The position numbers were made by a program, and so were the translations under genes. Shown here piece after piece: positions 8,424 to 16,968 of a DNA stretch of 64,000 nucleotides (positions within the stretch are counted from its first letter, which is position 1; every line of letters starts with the position of its first letter). The notes beneath the pieces are model-generated. The model saw nothing but the letters and a program-made list of their open reading frames with translations, searched no databases and was not told the DNA's origin. Origin of the DNA: Kushneria phyllosphaerae (GTDB taxonomy: Bacteria; Pseudomonadota; Gammaproteobacteria; Pseudomonadales; Halomonadaceae); NCBI RefSeq assembly GCF_900312995.1, contig NZ_ONZI01000002.1, forward strand, positions 434,001 to 498,000, in the 5' to 3' direction.

Positions 8424-8464
8424 TTGTTGTTTATGCGCGCCCCAACTACTGTATACAAATACAG
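8424..8464 (+). promoter_or_regulatory. LexA (SOS) box overlapping a sigma-70 promoter
   Basis: CTGTATACAAATACAG at 8449-8464 is a perfect CTGT-N8-ACAG LexA box with an AT-rich centre, close to the enterobacterial consensus. It overlaps a promoter TTGTTG (8424)-17 nt-TACTGT (8447) and ends 14 nt before the ATG of the radical-SAM gene. LexA would block RNA polymerase here. This places the downstream pair under the SOS response. Confidence 0.85.
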
Positions 8465-8478
8465 TTAAAGGAGTGTTC

Positions 8479-9693
8479 ATGCAGCTCACTGACAAACTGA
8501 TCGTTCTCGCGGACGCCGCCAAGTATGACGCTTCCTGCGCCAGCAGCGGCGCGCCCAAACGCTCATCAAGGGGCCAGAAGGGACTAGGGGCGACCAACGG
8601 CAACGGCATCTGTCACAGCTTTACGCCGGATGGCCGCTGCGTGGCCCTGCTCAAGATCCTGATGACCAATTTCTGCCTGTATGACTGCCAGTACTGCATC
8701 AACCGGCGCTCCAGCAACGTGCCCAGAGCGCGTTTCAGCGTGGATGAAATTGTGCGCTTAACGCTCGATTTCTATCGCCGCAACCTGATCAGTGGGCTTT
8801 TCTTAAGTTCCGGTATTATCCGCTCCAACGATTACACCATGGAGGCTCTGGTCAGGGTGGCCAGAACACTGCGCGTAGAGCACCAGTTTCGCGGCTATAT
8901 CCATCTCAAGACGATTCCGGATGCTTCGCCGGACCTGATCCGCCAGGCCGGACTGTACGCTGACCGTCTCAGCGTCAACGTCGAGCTGCCCACGAGCCAG
9001 AGCCTCAATCGTCTGGCGCCGGAAAAAAGCGACACCACTATTCGTCTTGCCATGTCGACCATTCGCGATGGGCTGGATGAGGCGACCGCCGAACCTCGAG
9101 CCCCCCGCTTTTCACCCGGCGGTCAGAGCACCCAGATGATTGTGGGAGCTGACGATACCGATGATCACACCATTCTGGGCAACGTTCAGTCCCTGTATGG
9201 TGATTACCGACTCAAGCGGGTTTACTACTCGGCTTTTTCGCCTATTCCCGAAAGCCCATCGTCGGTCCCGTTGATCGCCCCACCGTTATTGCGTGAGCAT
9301 CGCCTGTATCAGGCCGATTTTTTGATCCGGGGGTATGGTTTTCGCGCCGATGAACTCCTGACAGGGCCGGGTAATCTGTCCCTGGACATTGATCCCAAGC
9401 TTGCCTGGGCACTCAACCATCGGGAGCTCTTTCCCATCGATCTGGACCAGGCAGACATGTACATGATTGCCCGGGTGCCAGGCATCGGGATTACCAGTGC
9501 CAAGCGGATCGAGACACTGCGTCGTGAACGGCGTATTCGCTATACCGATCTGACCCGGCTGGGCTGTTCCATGAAGAAGCTGGCCCCCTTTATTACCACT
9601 CAAGACTATCGTCCGCGTCAGGCCGGTCTCGAACGACAGGCACTGCTGGCTCAGATGCAGACCTCAACGCCGGCGCAGATGGCCCTGCTCTAG
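8479..9693 (+). CDS. Radical-SAM protein of the putative DNA modification/repair family (TIGR03916-like)
   Basis: 404 residues. The radical-SAM cluster motif CxxxCxxC is at Cys66, Cys70 and Cys73 (NFCLYDCQYCINR), with a TIM-barrel core through about residue 310. Near the C-terminus MIARVPGIGITSAKRI (about 330-343) is a helix-hairpin-helix typical of non-specific DNA binding. This combination, and the following gene, identify the little-characterised family annotated as putative DNA modification/repair radical SAM protein. The true reaction is unknown; radical repair of a base lesion is the usual guess. The start ATG at 8479 has AAGGAG 5 nt upstream, itself just after a LexA box. The partner gene starts 20 nt after its stop. 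Confidence 0.85.
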   Translation: MQLTDKLIVLADAAKYDASCASSGAPKRSSRGQKGLGATNGNGICHSFTPDGRCVALLKILMTNFCLYDCQYCINRRSSNVPRARFSVDEIVRLTLDFYRRNLISGLFLSSGIIRSNDYTMEALVRVARTLRVEHQFRGYIHLKTIPDASPDLIRQAGLYADRLSVNVELPTSQSLNRLAPEKSDTTIRLAMSTIRDGLDEATAEPRAPRFSPGGQSTQMIVGADDTDDHTILGNVQSLYGDYRLKRVYYSAFSPIPESPSSVPLIAPPLLREHRLYQADFLIRGYGFRADELLTGPGNLSLDIDPKLAWALNHRELFPIDLDQADMYMIARVPGIGITSAKRIETLRRERRIRYTDLTRLGCSMKKLAPFITTQDYRPRQAGLERQALLAQMQTSTPAQMALL

Positions 9694-9712
9694 GGCTTTG
9701 GGAGCCACTACC

Positions 9713-10588
9713 ATGACGATGTATACCCTGCATATGGCACAGGCCGACTTCGTTGCCTGGCGCGATAACGCCCGCCGGCTGCTGGCAGCACGGGTGTCAC
9801 CCGGGGACGTACTGTGGCAGGACGATGACTCGGCAGGCGATCTTTTCGCCAGCGGCGATACGGATCTGCCGCCACCGAGCGAGACACCGCTGGCGCTGAA
9901 GCTTTCAAGGCAGCACCTTCGTCGGCTCGAGTGTGCTTCGCATTATTGGCCTACTCATCAACAGGAGTGCCGCTGGGCACTGCTTTATCGTGTCGTCTGG
10001 CGACTGGCCCAGGGTGAAGGTGAAGCATTGCTGGCAGGGGATAGCGACGGTGGCGTTGTCGAACAGCGTATCAAGGCAGTCAATCATGAAGTGCATCATA
10101 TGCATGCCTTTCTGCGTTTTCATCAGCAACCTGTTACCCCTGAAGAACAGCACGCCCCGGAATTCATTGCCTGGTTCGAGCCCCGCCATGATGTGCTTGA
10201 GGCGGCCGCACGACACTTTATCGACCGGATGGGGCAGCACCGCTGGCTGATCATGACGCCTGAGGGAGCCATTCTCTGCGATGGCCGACAGTGGCATATC
10301 GAACGTCCCGAATCCGGGACCTTTACCGTTCAGGACTATCAGGCGCTATCGACCATGGAGGACGATGCCGAGGATCTCTGGCTGGCCTACTACGCCAGTA
10401 CGTTTAACCCGGCCCGTCTCAATGAAAAAACCATGGTGCGCAGTATGCCCTCGCGCTTTTGGCGCCATATGCCAGAGCGCGTTCTGATTACCGGGTTGAT
10501 CAGCCATGCCCGACATGGCGCTCGGCGACTGGGACAGGACAGTCGGCTGGCCGACAAACGTGGGCACACCATTACGCTGCCCAAATAG
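9713..10588 (+). CDS. Partner of the radical-SAM DNA-repair protein (TIGR03915/DUF4130-like)
   Basis: 291 residues, always expected beside the preceding radical-SAM family. The C-terminal region carries the family hallmark DAEDLWLAYYASTFNPARLN followed by MPSRFWRHMPE. The middle contains RIKAVNHEVHHMHAFLRFH and a block ending RHWLIMTPEG-like, resembling the uracil-DNA-glycosylase-associated DUF4130 fold. Biochemical activity is not established. GGGAG precedes the ATG at 9713; a second ATG at 9719 is possible. With its neighbour it forms a two-gene operon under the LexA box at 8449. Residue composition and codon use look like the chromosome's own. Confidence 0.82.
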   Translation: MTMYTLHMAQADFVAWRDNARRLLAARVSPGDVLWQDDDSAGDLFASGDTDLPPPSETPLALKLSRQHLRRLECASHYWPTHQQECRWALLYRVVWRLAQGEGEALLAGDSDGGVVEQRIKAVNHEVHHMHAFLRFHQQPVTPEEQHAPEFIAWFEPRHDVLEAAARHFIDRMGQHRWLIMTPEGAILCDGRQWHIERPESGTFTVQDYQALSTMEDDAEDLWLAYYASTFNPARLNEKTMVRSMPSRFWRHMPERVLITGLISHARHGARRLGQDSRLADKRGHTITLPK

Positions 10589-10704
10589 AAACACTACGAA
10601 AGTAGAATATTTTTCCCGGACAGCTTGCAACTGTCCTTATAACCCCGTGAAAATAACGATCACGCTTCGTTGCCGTTACTACGGTCGACTCCACAGGGTT
10701 TTTC

Positions 10705-11580
10705 ATGTTTTCACAAATTATGGCTGTCATGGTGCCCATCATGGTGGGTGCTGGCATCGGCTACTTCTGGGTGCGCTTTCGACAGCCCTATCCCACGGGG
10801 TTTGTTACCAAGCTGGTCTTCAACGTTGGCACCCCCTGTCTTATCGTCAATGCCCTGTCGAGCACCCATGTCGATATTTCAGCCTTCTCAAGCATGGCAA
10901 CTGCCACATTCCTGTGTCTTCTGGTACTGCTGGCTGTCGGCCTGCTGCTCTCATGGGTAACCAAAATGGACTGGCGCACCATTGTGCCGTCGGTGCTGTT
11001 TCCCAATACAGGCAATATGGGGTTGCCGCTGGCCATGTATGCCTTTGGCGAAGGACGCGGCTTTTCACTGGCCATTGCCGTCTTCGTAATCGTCTCGATC
11101 GCACAGTTTGTCGTGGGCAGTATCACCAGCAGCTCCCGGCCGGTCAAAAACCTGCTGACCAATCCGACCATTTACGCCAGCATCATTGCCATATTGCTGA
11201 TGGCTTATCAGATTACGCTGCCCGCCTGGCTTTCCAACAGTATCGAACTGCTTGCCGGCATGACCATCCCCATCATGCTGATTACGCTTGGCGTGGCGCT
11301 GGCCAGTATCCGCGCTCGTAACCTGTCAGTAGGACTTGCCTTCGCGCTGAGTCGCGTGGTGGTCGCCGGTGCGATCGCTCAGGGGATCGGCCTGTTGCTG
11401 GGCCTGGATGAGGAAGCGCGGGGCATTCTCATGGTGATGATGTGTATGCCCATGGCGGTTTATAACTACCTCTTTGCCCAAAAGGCCGGGCGCTCGCCGG
11501 AATTTGTGGCAAGTCTTGTCATGTGTTCGACACTGGCCTCGTTTATTTATTTGCCGTTGATGTTGATGTGGGTCATCTAG
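10705..11580 (+). CDS. AEC-family (auxin efflux carrier-like) permease
   Basis: 291 residues, ten predicted membrane helices in a 5+5 arrangement. The N-terminal helix pair MFSQIMAVMVPIMVGAGIGYF, LVFNVGTPCLIVNAL, and FPNTGNMGLPLAMYAFGEG with the crossing N-P motif, are typical of AEC transporters (malonate/malate or amino-acid effluxers in bacteria). The C-terminal half repeats LLAGMTIPIMLITLGVALA. The substrate cannot be deduced, and no metabolic gene is linked to it. It stands alone, 116 nt after the DNA-repair pair, with its own intergenic region, and ends before a strong terminator. Confidence 0.82.
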   Translation: MFSQIMAVMVPIMVGAGIGYFWVRFRQPYPTGFVTKLVFNVGTPCLIVNALSSTHVDISAFSSMATATFLCLLVLLAVGLLLSWVTKMDWRTIVPSVLFPNTGNMGLPLAMYAFGEGRGFSLAIAVFVIVSIAQFVVGSITSSSRPVKNLLTNPTIYASIIAILLMAYQITLPAWLSNSIELLAGMTIPIMLITLGVALASIRARNLSVGLAFALSRVVVAGAIAQGIGLLLGLDEEARGILMVMMCMPMAVYNYLFAQKAGRSPEFVASLVMCSTLASFIYLPLMLMWVI

Positions 11581-11605
11581 CCTCCTTTTGGCGGCTTGAA
11601 CCATG

Positions 11606-11636
11606 AAAAAGGCCCCATCGAAATGGGGCCTTTTTT
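11606..11636. terminator. Strong bidirectional terminator
   Basis: GGCCCCAT-CGAA-ATGGGGCC with A5 before and T6 after, placed between the convergent AEC and sugar-porter genes. Confidence 0.9.
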
Positions 11637-11653
11637 GGATAATGGCATCAGGC

Positions 11654-13141
11654 TCAAGCCGTCTGCGCGTCACCTTGGCGGTACTGCGAAAAGTTGTTGA
11701 TGCGCCCCTGTCGGAATTTCTCGCTCATGAGCGTCTCCATTGATTCCAGTGGTACGCCTTTCGTTTCCGGCACGAAGCGCCAGACAATAAACAGACTGAC
11801 AAGCGTCATGGCACCAAAGAGCCAGAACGGAAAGGCACCGTTGAAAACGTCATTAAGCCATTCACTGCCGCGCATCATCGGAAAGGTTTGCGCCACGATA
11901 AAGCCTGCTGTCCACTGTGCACCCATGGCAAGTGCCATGCCGGATTCACGAATGGCGTTGGGGAAAATCTCCGAGAGCAGCGCCCAGCTGCAGCATCCCC
12001 AGGAGATGGCATAGCCGGTCACATACACCATGATGGCAATCATGGCGGTATAGCCCTGTACATCAAACCAGAACACGGTACCCAGAATGGCCATGCTGAC
12101 AATGCAGGCCAGCGAGCCAATGGTCAGAAGACGAACGCGCCCAACGCGGTCGATCAAAAACATGCCTGCCAGATTACCGACAATGAAAATCAGCCCGATA
12201 TAACCGGTCTGTAAAAGCGCACTGCCGGTACTGTCCGTCACGCCCGAAAGCACGGTCGGCGCGTAGTACATCACGACATTGATTCCGGAAAACTGCTGCG
12301 CTGCCGACAGGAAGATACCCACCAGCGCGATCCCCATCATGACCGGCTTTCTGAGCGCACTGCGTGAGCCGCGCTTTTCCTGGCGAAGCTGACGATTCAT
12401 GGCACGCCGTCCGGAAGACTTGCCTTCATCGAGAGAGTTGCGCACTTCCTCGACCATTGGCTCGATATCCTTTTGCGGTGTAAAGCGTGCCAGAATTCGT
12501 CGTGCCCGATCCTGCTGACCATGCATAATGCACCAGCGCGGCGACTCGGGCACCAAAAGCAGTAAACCCGCGAAAAGTACGGCAGGGATGGCCTCGGAGC
12601 CCAGCATCCAGCGCCACCCATAATTATCCAGCCAGCTCTGGGCCACATCACGGGCGATGAAATAGTTCACGAAAAAAACAATGGTCTGACCCACCACAAG
12701 GGACTGCTGAAACATGCTCAGCGTTCTGCCCCGCCAATGCTGAGGGGCCAACTCTCCCATGTACATGGGAGACACCACGCTTGCAATCCCGACGGCGACG
12801 CCGCCGACCAGACGCAGGATAATGTAAAACCAGAAGGCAGGTGCCAGAGCCGAGCCCAGTGCCGACACCAGAAACAGGGCGGCAGCCGTCATCATGGTCA
12901 TGCGACGCCCCAGAATATTGGCCAGGTAACCGGCCCCCAATGCACCTGCAATGCTGCCAATCACGACACTCGATACCGCCCATCCCTTCATGGTGGCAGA
13001 GAGATCAAAATAGGTAGTGATCGAGTCAATGGCCCCTGAAATCACCGCCGTGTCGTAGCCAAACAAAATACCGCCCAGTGCGGCCACAAGGCAGATGGAA
13101 AGTATGTAGCCTATCCCGCCGGCCCCTTTTTGATCCGTCAT
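11654..13141 (-). CDS. MFS sugar:proton symporter (XylE/GalP-like sugar porter)
   Basis: 495 residues, 12 membrane helices. Sugar-porter signatures are present: GGILFGYDTAVISGA in TM1, GRR after TM2, PESPRW at the end of TM6, QQFSGINVVMYYAP in TM7 and PETKGVPLESME after TM12. The long central cytosolic loop (about 215-265) is charged and Arg-rich. This family imports xylose, galactose, glucose, arabinose or myo-inositol with H+. XylE-like size and motif set suggest a pentose or hexose, but no sugar-catabolic gene is adjacent. The gene is monocistronic between two terminators. Confidence 0.85.
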   Translation of the reverse strand: MTDQKGAGGIGYILSICLVAALGGILFGYDTAVISGAIDSITTYFDLSATMKGWAVSSVVIGSIAGALGAGYLANILGRRMTMMTAAALFLVSALGSALAPAFWFYIILRLVGGVAVGIASVVSPMYMGELAPQHWRGRTLSMFQQSLVVGQTIVFFVNYFIARDVAQSWLDNYGWRWMLGSEAIPAVLFAGLLLLVPESPRWCIMHGQQDRARRILARFTPQKDIEPMVEEVRNSLDEGKSSGRRAMNRQLRQEKRGSRSALRKPVMMGIALVGIFLSAAQQFSGINVVMYYAPTVLSGVTDSTGSALLQTGYIGLIFIVGNLAGMFLIDRVGRVRLLTIGSLACIVSMAILGTVFWFDVQGYTAMIAIMVYVTGYAISWGCCSWALLSEIFPNAIRESGMALAMGAQWTAGFIVAQTFPMMRGSEWLNDVFNGAFPFWLFGAMTLVSLFIVWRFVPETKGVPLESMETLMSEKFRQGRINNFSQYRQGDAQTA

Positions 13142-13264
13142 ATACGTCCGTCTTCATCCCTGAATGTCATCAGCCTTTCGCTGACCTTAATTTAACCAGG
13201 AGAAGACTTTAGTAGAAAATCTCGGTTTGCTCGAATTGTCAGGGTGATGTTTTCTTTCTGACAC

Positions 13265-13291
13265 AAAAAAGGCTGCCTCTTCGAGGCAGCC
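13265..13291 (-). terminator. Rho-independent terminator of the DUF4168 gene
   Basis: 9-bp stem GGCTGCCTC/GAGGCAGCC, loop of 3 nt, followed on the minus strand by T6. Confidence 0.9.
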
Positions 13292-13312
13292 TTTTGAGAT
13301 CGCTGAAATGGC

Positions 13313-13696
13313 TTACTGCTTTTTCTGCGCCATTTGCTGAACCTTTTGCATCATTTGAGGATCGTTCTGAACGGCCTGACCAATCTGGTTGAACTGCTCA
13401 ACCTGCAAATCATTGTCCTGCACAGCCTGAACCATTTTCTGGTTGGCTTCTTCACGGATGCTCTGTTGAGCATCAGCATCCCCGGCACCCTGAAGCTGCT
13501 TGGTATAATCCTGAGAGATGCCTGCAATTTCCTGAGAAGCAGAGGCAAAGTTCTGCAGCTGGTCATCGCTGAAATTCTGTGACTGCTGCTGGCTCTGAGC
13601 GCCCTGAGCCGGCTGCTCCTGAGCGGCAAGCGCCGGCGTGGCAGCGAGGCCGGTCGCGACCAGCGATGCGGAAACAACTGCGGCAAAACGTTTCAT
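13313..13696 (-). CDS. DUF4168 secreted/periplasmic protein
   Basis: 127 residues: a signal peptide (about 1-25, TPALAAQ), a Gln-rich linker, then a DUF4168 domain (FSDDQLQNFASASQEIAGISQDYTKQL ... ANQKMVQAVQDNDLQVEQFNQI). The domain is all-helical and found in exported proteins of cyanobacteria and proteobacteria. No function has been established. Start at 13696: AGGAGG with 6-nt spacing, the ATG at 13702 being part of the ribosome-site spacer. It is monocistronic with a strong terminator, so probably an abundant small exported protein. Gln content (~20%) is unusual for its neighbours. Confidence 0.8.
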   Translation of the reverse strand: MKRFAAVVSASLVATGLAATPALAAQEQPAQGAQSQQQSQNFSDDQLQNFASASQEIAGISQDYTKQLQGAGDADAQQSIREEANQKMVQAVQDNDLQVEQFNQIGQAVQNDPQMMQKVQQMAQKKQ

Positions 13697-13841
13697 GAAC
13701 ATCCTCCTGACTACCTTTGCTTTTCAATGCGTACTGTCACTATGACGCCGCACGACAAACTAAGTTCAACTGAATTTGTTACTGCATGTAATTAATTTTA
13801 AAGGCTTTATTGCCCTGTCTTTCCATGCAGACCCTATCCCA

Positions 13842-14576
13842 CTATAGACGCTGTAAAAAACGTGTGCCGCCCAGCTGTCGCATTTGCTGTCGAACCCACG
13901 CAATACGCTGTGCCACACGGGCACTGGGCGAGATCGGGCTCCAGCCTCGTGGATTGGGCAGTACGGCGGCAAGCCTTGCCGCCTGCTCTGCCGTCACCTG
14001 GCTGGCACCGATGCCGTAATAGTGCTGTGCAGCGGCTTCAAGTCCGAAGACGCCTCTATCCCACTCCACCACGTTGAGATAAACCTCAAGGATGCGTTCC
14101 TTGGGCCATATCAGCTCGATCAATAGCGTAAACCAGACCTCAAGGCCCTTTCGCAGCCAGCTGCGCTGCGACCACAAAAAGACATTCTTGGCAGTCTGCT
14201 GACTGATGGTACTGGCACCACGCAGGGTCTTGCCCTGCTTCCAGGCCTGGATGGCGGCATACACCTGGTCCAGATCAAACCCATAGTGGTATGGGAACTT
14301 CTGATCCTCGGCGGCCATCACGGCAAGCTTGGCCTGATCGGACAGGGAACGCCAGGGCGTCCAGTGATAGTGAATCGTAATGGGCTCGCGATCGATCATG
14401 GCTACTGCCTTGCGCTCCAGCATGACCATTGAACCGGGCAATGGCACGAAGCGAAATAGGGTGACCAGCAGTATTGAAAACACAATCGCGCCCAATACGA
14501 TTTTGACGCACCAGCGCAGCAGCTGTCCGATCAATGCCCTCATCCCCTTTTGTGTCGGCGACGTGTGCCTGTCCAC
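13842..14576 (-). CDS. mtgA: Monofunctional biosynthetic peptidoglycan transglycosylase
   Basis: 244 residues. An N-terminal membrane anchor (about 20-45) precedes a GT51 glycosyltransferase domain. AAEDQKFPYHYGFD contains the catalytic Glu, RGASTISQQTAKNVFLW and KERILEVYLNVVE are the next signature blocks, and AALLAAVLPNP-like closes it. MtgA polymerises lipid II into glycan strands at the periplasmic face of the inner membrane, without a transpeptidase domain. The start is a GTG at 14576; an ATG at 14543, after GGGG, is an alternative that leaves the anchor intact. It is monocistronic, facing the DUF4168 gene. Confidence 0.92.
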   Translation of the reverse strand: MDRHTSPTQKGMRALIGQLLRWCVKIVLGAIVFSILLVTLFRFVPLPGSMVMLERKAVAMIDREPITIHYHWTPWRSLSDQAKLAVMAAEDQKFPYHYGFDLDQVYAAIQAWKQGKTLRGASTISQQTAKNVFLWSQRSWLRKGLEVWFTLLIELIWPKERILEVYLNVVEWDRGVFGLEAAAQHYYGIGASQVTAEQAARLAAVLPNPRGWSPISPSARVAQRIAWVRQQMRQLGGTRFLQRL

Positions 14577-14752
14577 ACTGCCCTGCGTTCAGGACAGCGG
14601 GGTCGCTCGATCATTGTTAAAGACCACAGGTTACACGCAGCGGATCATGAATGCCCTTACCATCTATTCTTGCTAATACGCCTCCGGGGCTCTTAAAAGC
14701 GCCCCGGAGATGACAACGTGCAAGGATACCGAGCATTGACCGACGGTAACGA

Positions 14753-15607
14753 CTATGCGTGATCAGCAAAGAGGTGACGGGCGTGGTATTCGAGGTGGTC
14801 GTCAATGAAGCTCGCCACAAAGAAATAGCTATGGTCATAGCCTTCATGACGCCGCAGTTTCAGCGAGACGCCCTGAATATGGCATGCCTTTTCCAGATGA
14901 TCGGGCTTGAGCTGTTCCTCGAGGAACTGATCATTCTCACCCTGATCGATCAACATCGCCTGTTTGGATGCCCCGGCAAGCACCAGCTCACAGGCATCCC
15001 AATCCGACCATTCGGCGCGATCATCTCCCAGGTAACGGCTGAAAGCTTTCTCACCCCAGGGGCAATCCATGGGATTCACGACAGGTGAAAAGGCAGACAC
15101 GCTGGCATAACGACCCGGCTGTTTCAGAGCACAGACCAGGGCACCATGCCCACCCATGGAATGTCCGCTGATGGCTTCCCGCGCACTGATGGGGAAATGC
15201 TCGCGCACCAGCGCCGGCAGCTCATCTGCCACGTAGTCATACATGTGATAGTGCTTGTTCCAGGGCTCCTGTCTGGCATTGAGATAGAAACCGGCGCCCG
15301 AACCAAAATCGTAGCTGTCATGCTCGCCCGGCAGATCAGTGCCTCGCGGGCTGGTATCCGGGCAGACAATGGCCATGCCCAGCCTGGCAGCCATTTTCTG
15401 GGCCCCGGCCTTTTGCATGAAGTTCTCATCGTTACAGGTCAGCCCCGAGAGCCACCACAGCACCGGAACGGGCCCGGTTTCGGCCTGAGGCGGTAAAAAG
15501 ATGCCAAAGGTCATGTCGCAATCAAGCACCTGCGAGCGATGGCTGAAGCGTTTGACCCACCCGCCATGACTGCGGGTAGCGCTCAACTGTTCGATGGACT
15601 GCGTCAT
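14753..15607 (-). CDS. S-formylglutathione hydrolase
   Basis: 284 residues, esterase-D type alpha/beta hydrolase. The nucleophile elbow is GHSMGGHGAL. The N-terminal WWLSGLTCNDENFMQKAG, the oxyanion region DTSPRG, and the His loop GYDHSYFFVASFIDDHL all match FghA/FrmB/YeiG. It hydrolyses S-formylglutathione to formate and glutathione in formaldehyde detoxification. The usual partner, glutathione-dependent alcohol dehydrogenase (AdhC/FrmA), is not within the window. The start at 15607 has GGAG six nt upstream; 64 further upstream codons lack any similarity. Directly upstream are two helical-phase direct repeats that may control it. Confidence 0.9.
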   Translation of the reverse strand: MTQSIEQLSATRSHGGWVKRFSHRSQVLDCDMTFGIFLPPQAETGPVPVLWWLSGLTCNDENFMQKAGAQKMAARLGMAIVCPDTSPRGTDLPGEHDSYDFGSGAGFYLNARQEPWNKHYHMYDYVADELPALVREHFPISAREAISGHSMGGHGALVCALKQPGRYASVSAFSPVVNPMDCPWGEKAFSRYLGDDRAEWSDWDACELVLAGASKQAMLIDQGENDQFLEEQLKPDHLEKACHIQGVSLKLRRHEGYDHSYFFVASFIDDHLEYHARHLFADHA

Positions 15608-15626
15608 GCTCATCTCCACTATTAGG

Positions 15627-15663
15627 TTTATCACTGGCGCAACAGTTTTATCGCTGGCGCAAC
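15627..15663 (-). promoter_or_regulatory. Two 17-bp direct repeats upstream of S-formylglutathione hydrolase
   Basis: TTTATCRCTGGCGCAAC occurs at 15627-15643 and again at 15647-15663, spaced exactly 20 bp, two helical turns. The copies differ at one base and lie just 20 bp before the start codon on the opposite strand. They look like tandem binding sites of an activator or repressor. The regulator is unknown. Confidence 0.5.
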
Positions 15664-15958
15664 CAGTGCTGTCAATTGCGCTCGGAACAGACTCAACGTG
15701 CCTGCCGAAATCCGTCATACGACATCGACAGACGTCAAACAACACTGCGTCGCGACAGTATAGTGGGCCACGAAAAGAGGAAACGGCAACCAATGGAAGC
15801 CACAAACCGGGAGAAACTGTTTATTGGCAGTGAGGGCACGATCACCATGACAGTAGCAAGACGATACGAGAAGCGTGCTGAGGCGGGCAGGTCATCATGT
15901 GACCTGCCCGTAGAGTCATCAGGAGTTTAATAAATTGATGATTTTGGCAATGAAGGCA
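15664..15958. other. Intergenic stretch with an 11-bp perfect hairpin
   Basis: No credible gene is seen. At 15884-15910 an 11-bp perfect stem CGGGCAGGTCA/TGACCTGCCCG closes a 5-nt loop. It lies between the hydrolase promoter and the 3' end of the Crp/Fnr gene (minus strand). There is no long T-tract after it on either strand, so it may be an imperfect terminator, a small-RNA end, or an operator. Confidence 0.45.
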
Positions 15959-16723
15959 TCAACGCAGTGTATTGCTGTCCCTTTCAAACAGTTTCAATAG
16001 CTCGTTGACACTATCACCCAGATAGATATCCGAGAAATTGGCCACCTTGTAAAAGGCTTCCAAATCGCAAATCTCGATTCGATTGCGTTCACGATACAAA
16101 AGCCCTTCTTCCCTAAGTTCGGAAAAGGTCCGGCTGACATGAACGGCCGACAGCCCGAGCACATCTGCCAGCACCTGCTGCGAAAGCGGCAGGTTGAATC
16201 GATGTGTAATGTCCGGGCAGGTCTTGCTTAAACGCAAATGCATTTCACAAATGAAATGAGCCACCTTTTCACGCGCTGTCCGCCGCCCCATATTGACCAG
16301 CCGCTCTGCCATGATGGCCTGTTGCTGGCCTGCCAACGAAAACAGTACGGTGGTCAGTTTGGGTGATGTCGTGAAAATATCCGTCAGGTTCTTGATCGGA
16401 AAACGGCAAACAATGCCTTCTGTCAGCATGGCCACCGACGTCAAATGACGACGAGGCGAAAAATCGCTCAGACCGACCACATCTCCCGGCAAAAAGATAT
16501 TGAGGATCTGCCGGGTACCATCGTCCATCGATCGATACGAACATGCCCAACCCTCGCTGAGGACACAAAGATTTTCAGCGGGCTGGTGCTCTTCCCACAA
16601 CATCTGGGCATTCGACACGGTCTGAGGCGTTTTTTCCAGTGCTGCCAGAAGCTCGGCTTCTGTCTCATCAAGCGCACAATAGTATTTGAAGTTACGCACC
16701 AGGCAGCGATCCCTGTCCAACAT
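15959..16723 (-). CDS. Crp/Fnr-family transcription regulator
   Basis: 254 residues. A cyclic-nucleotide-binding-type beta-roll (about 20-130; LCVLSEGWACSYRSMDDGTRQILNIFLPGDVVGL) is followed by a dimerisation helix and a winged HTH (about 175-230; LPLSQQVLADVLGLSAVHVSRTFSELREEGLL). There are N-terminal cysteines in CLVRNFKYYC, but not in the Fnr spacing, so an iron-sulphur switch is not supported. The start at 16723 is chosen because the CLVRNF block is where family members begin and a G-run ribosome site precedes it. An in-frame ATG at 16795 would sit upstream of a TATAAT-like -10 (16764-16769). Targets are unknown. Confidence 0.8.
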   Translation of the reverse strand: MLDRDRCLVRNFKYYCALDETEAELLAALEKTPQTVSNAQMLWEEHQPAENLCVLSEGWACSYRSMDDGTRQILNIFLPGDVVGLSDFSPRRHLTSVAMLTEGIVCRFPIKNLTDIFTTSPKLTTVLFSLAGQQQAIMAERLVNMGRRTAREKVAHFICEMHLRLSKTCPDITHRFNLPLSQQVLADVLGLSAVHVSRTFSELREEGLLYRERNRIEICDLEAFYKVANFSDIYLGDSVNELLKLFERDSNTLR

Positions 16724-16968
16724 GGCATGCACCCCCCGAATAGCCTTGAAATCACCATTCGGTATTATAGTAATAATTGATGCATTACCGTCCAAAGATA
16801 GGCGCCATTGTTGGACGAATCACGCTCAAATGCCGCTAACCTGGATTATGCAAGTTACAAAAAAATCAATCGTTTAGAGGGAAACGCGCCGCAATCTCCG
16901 GACCGGGCATCGCTCTGGCGAATCCGAAGGTGCCATACAAGGCACTTTCACAAAGACCCGAAGTGTAT

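Noticed and set aside
15676..15930. 84-codon plus-strand reading frame upstream of the Crp/Fnr gene
   Set aside because: No ribosome site, odd composition, and it contains the perfect hairpin at 15884-15910; judged non-coding.
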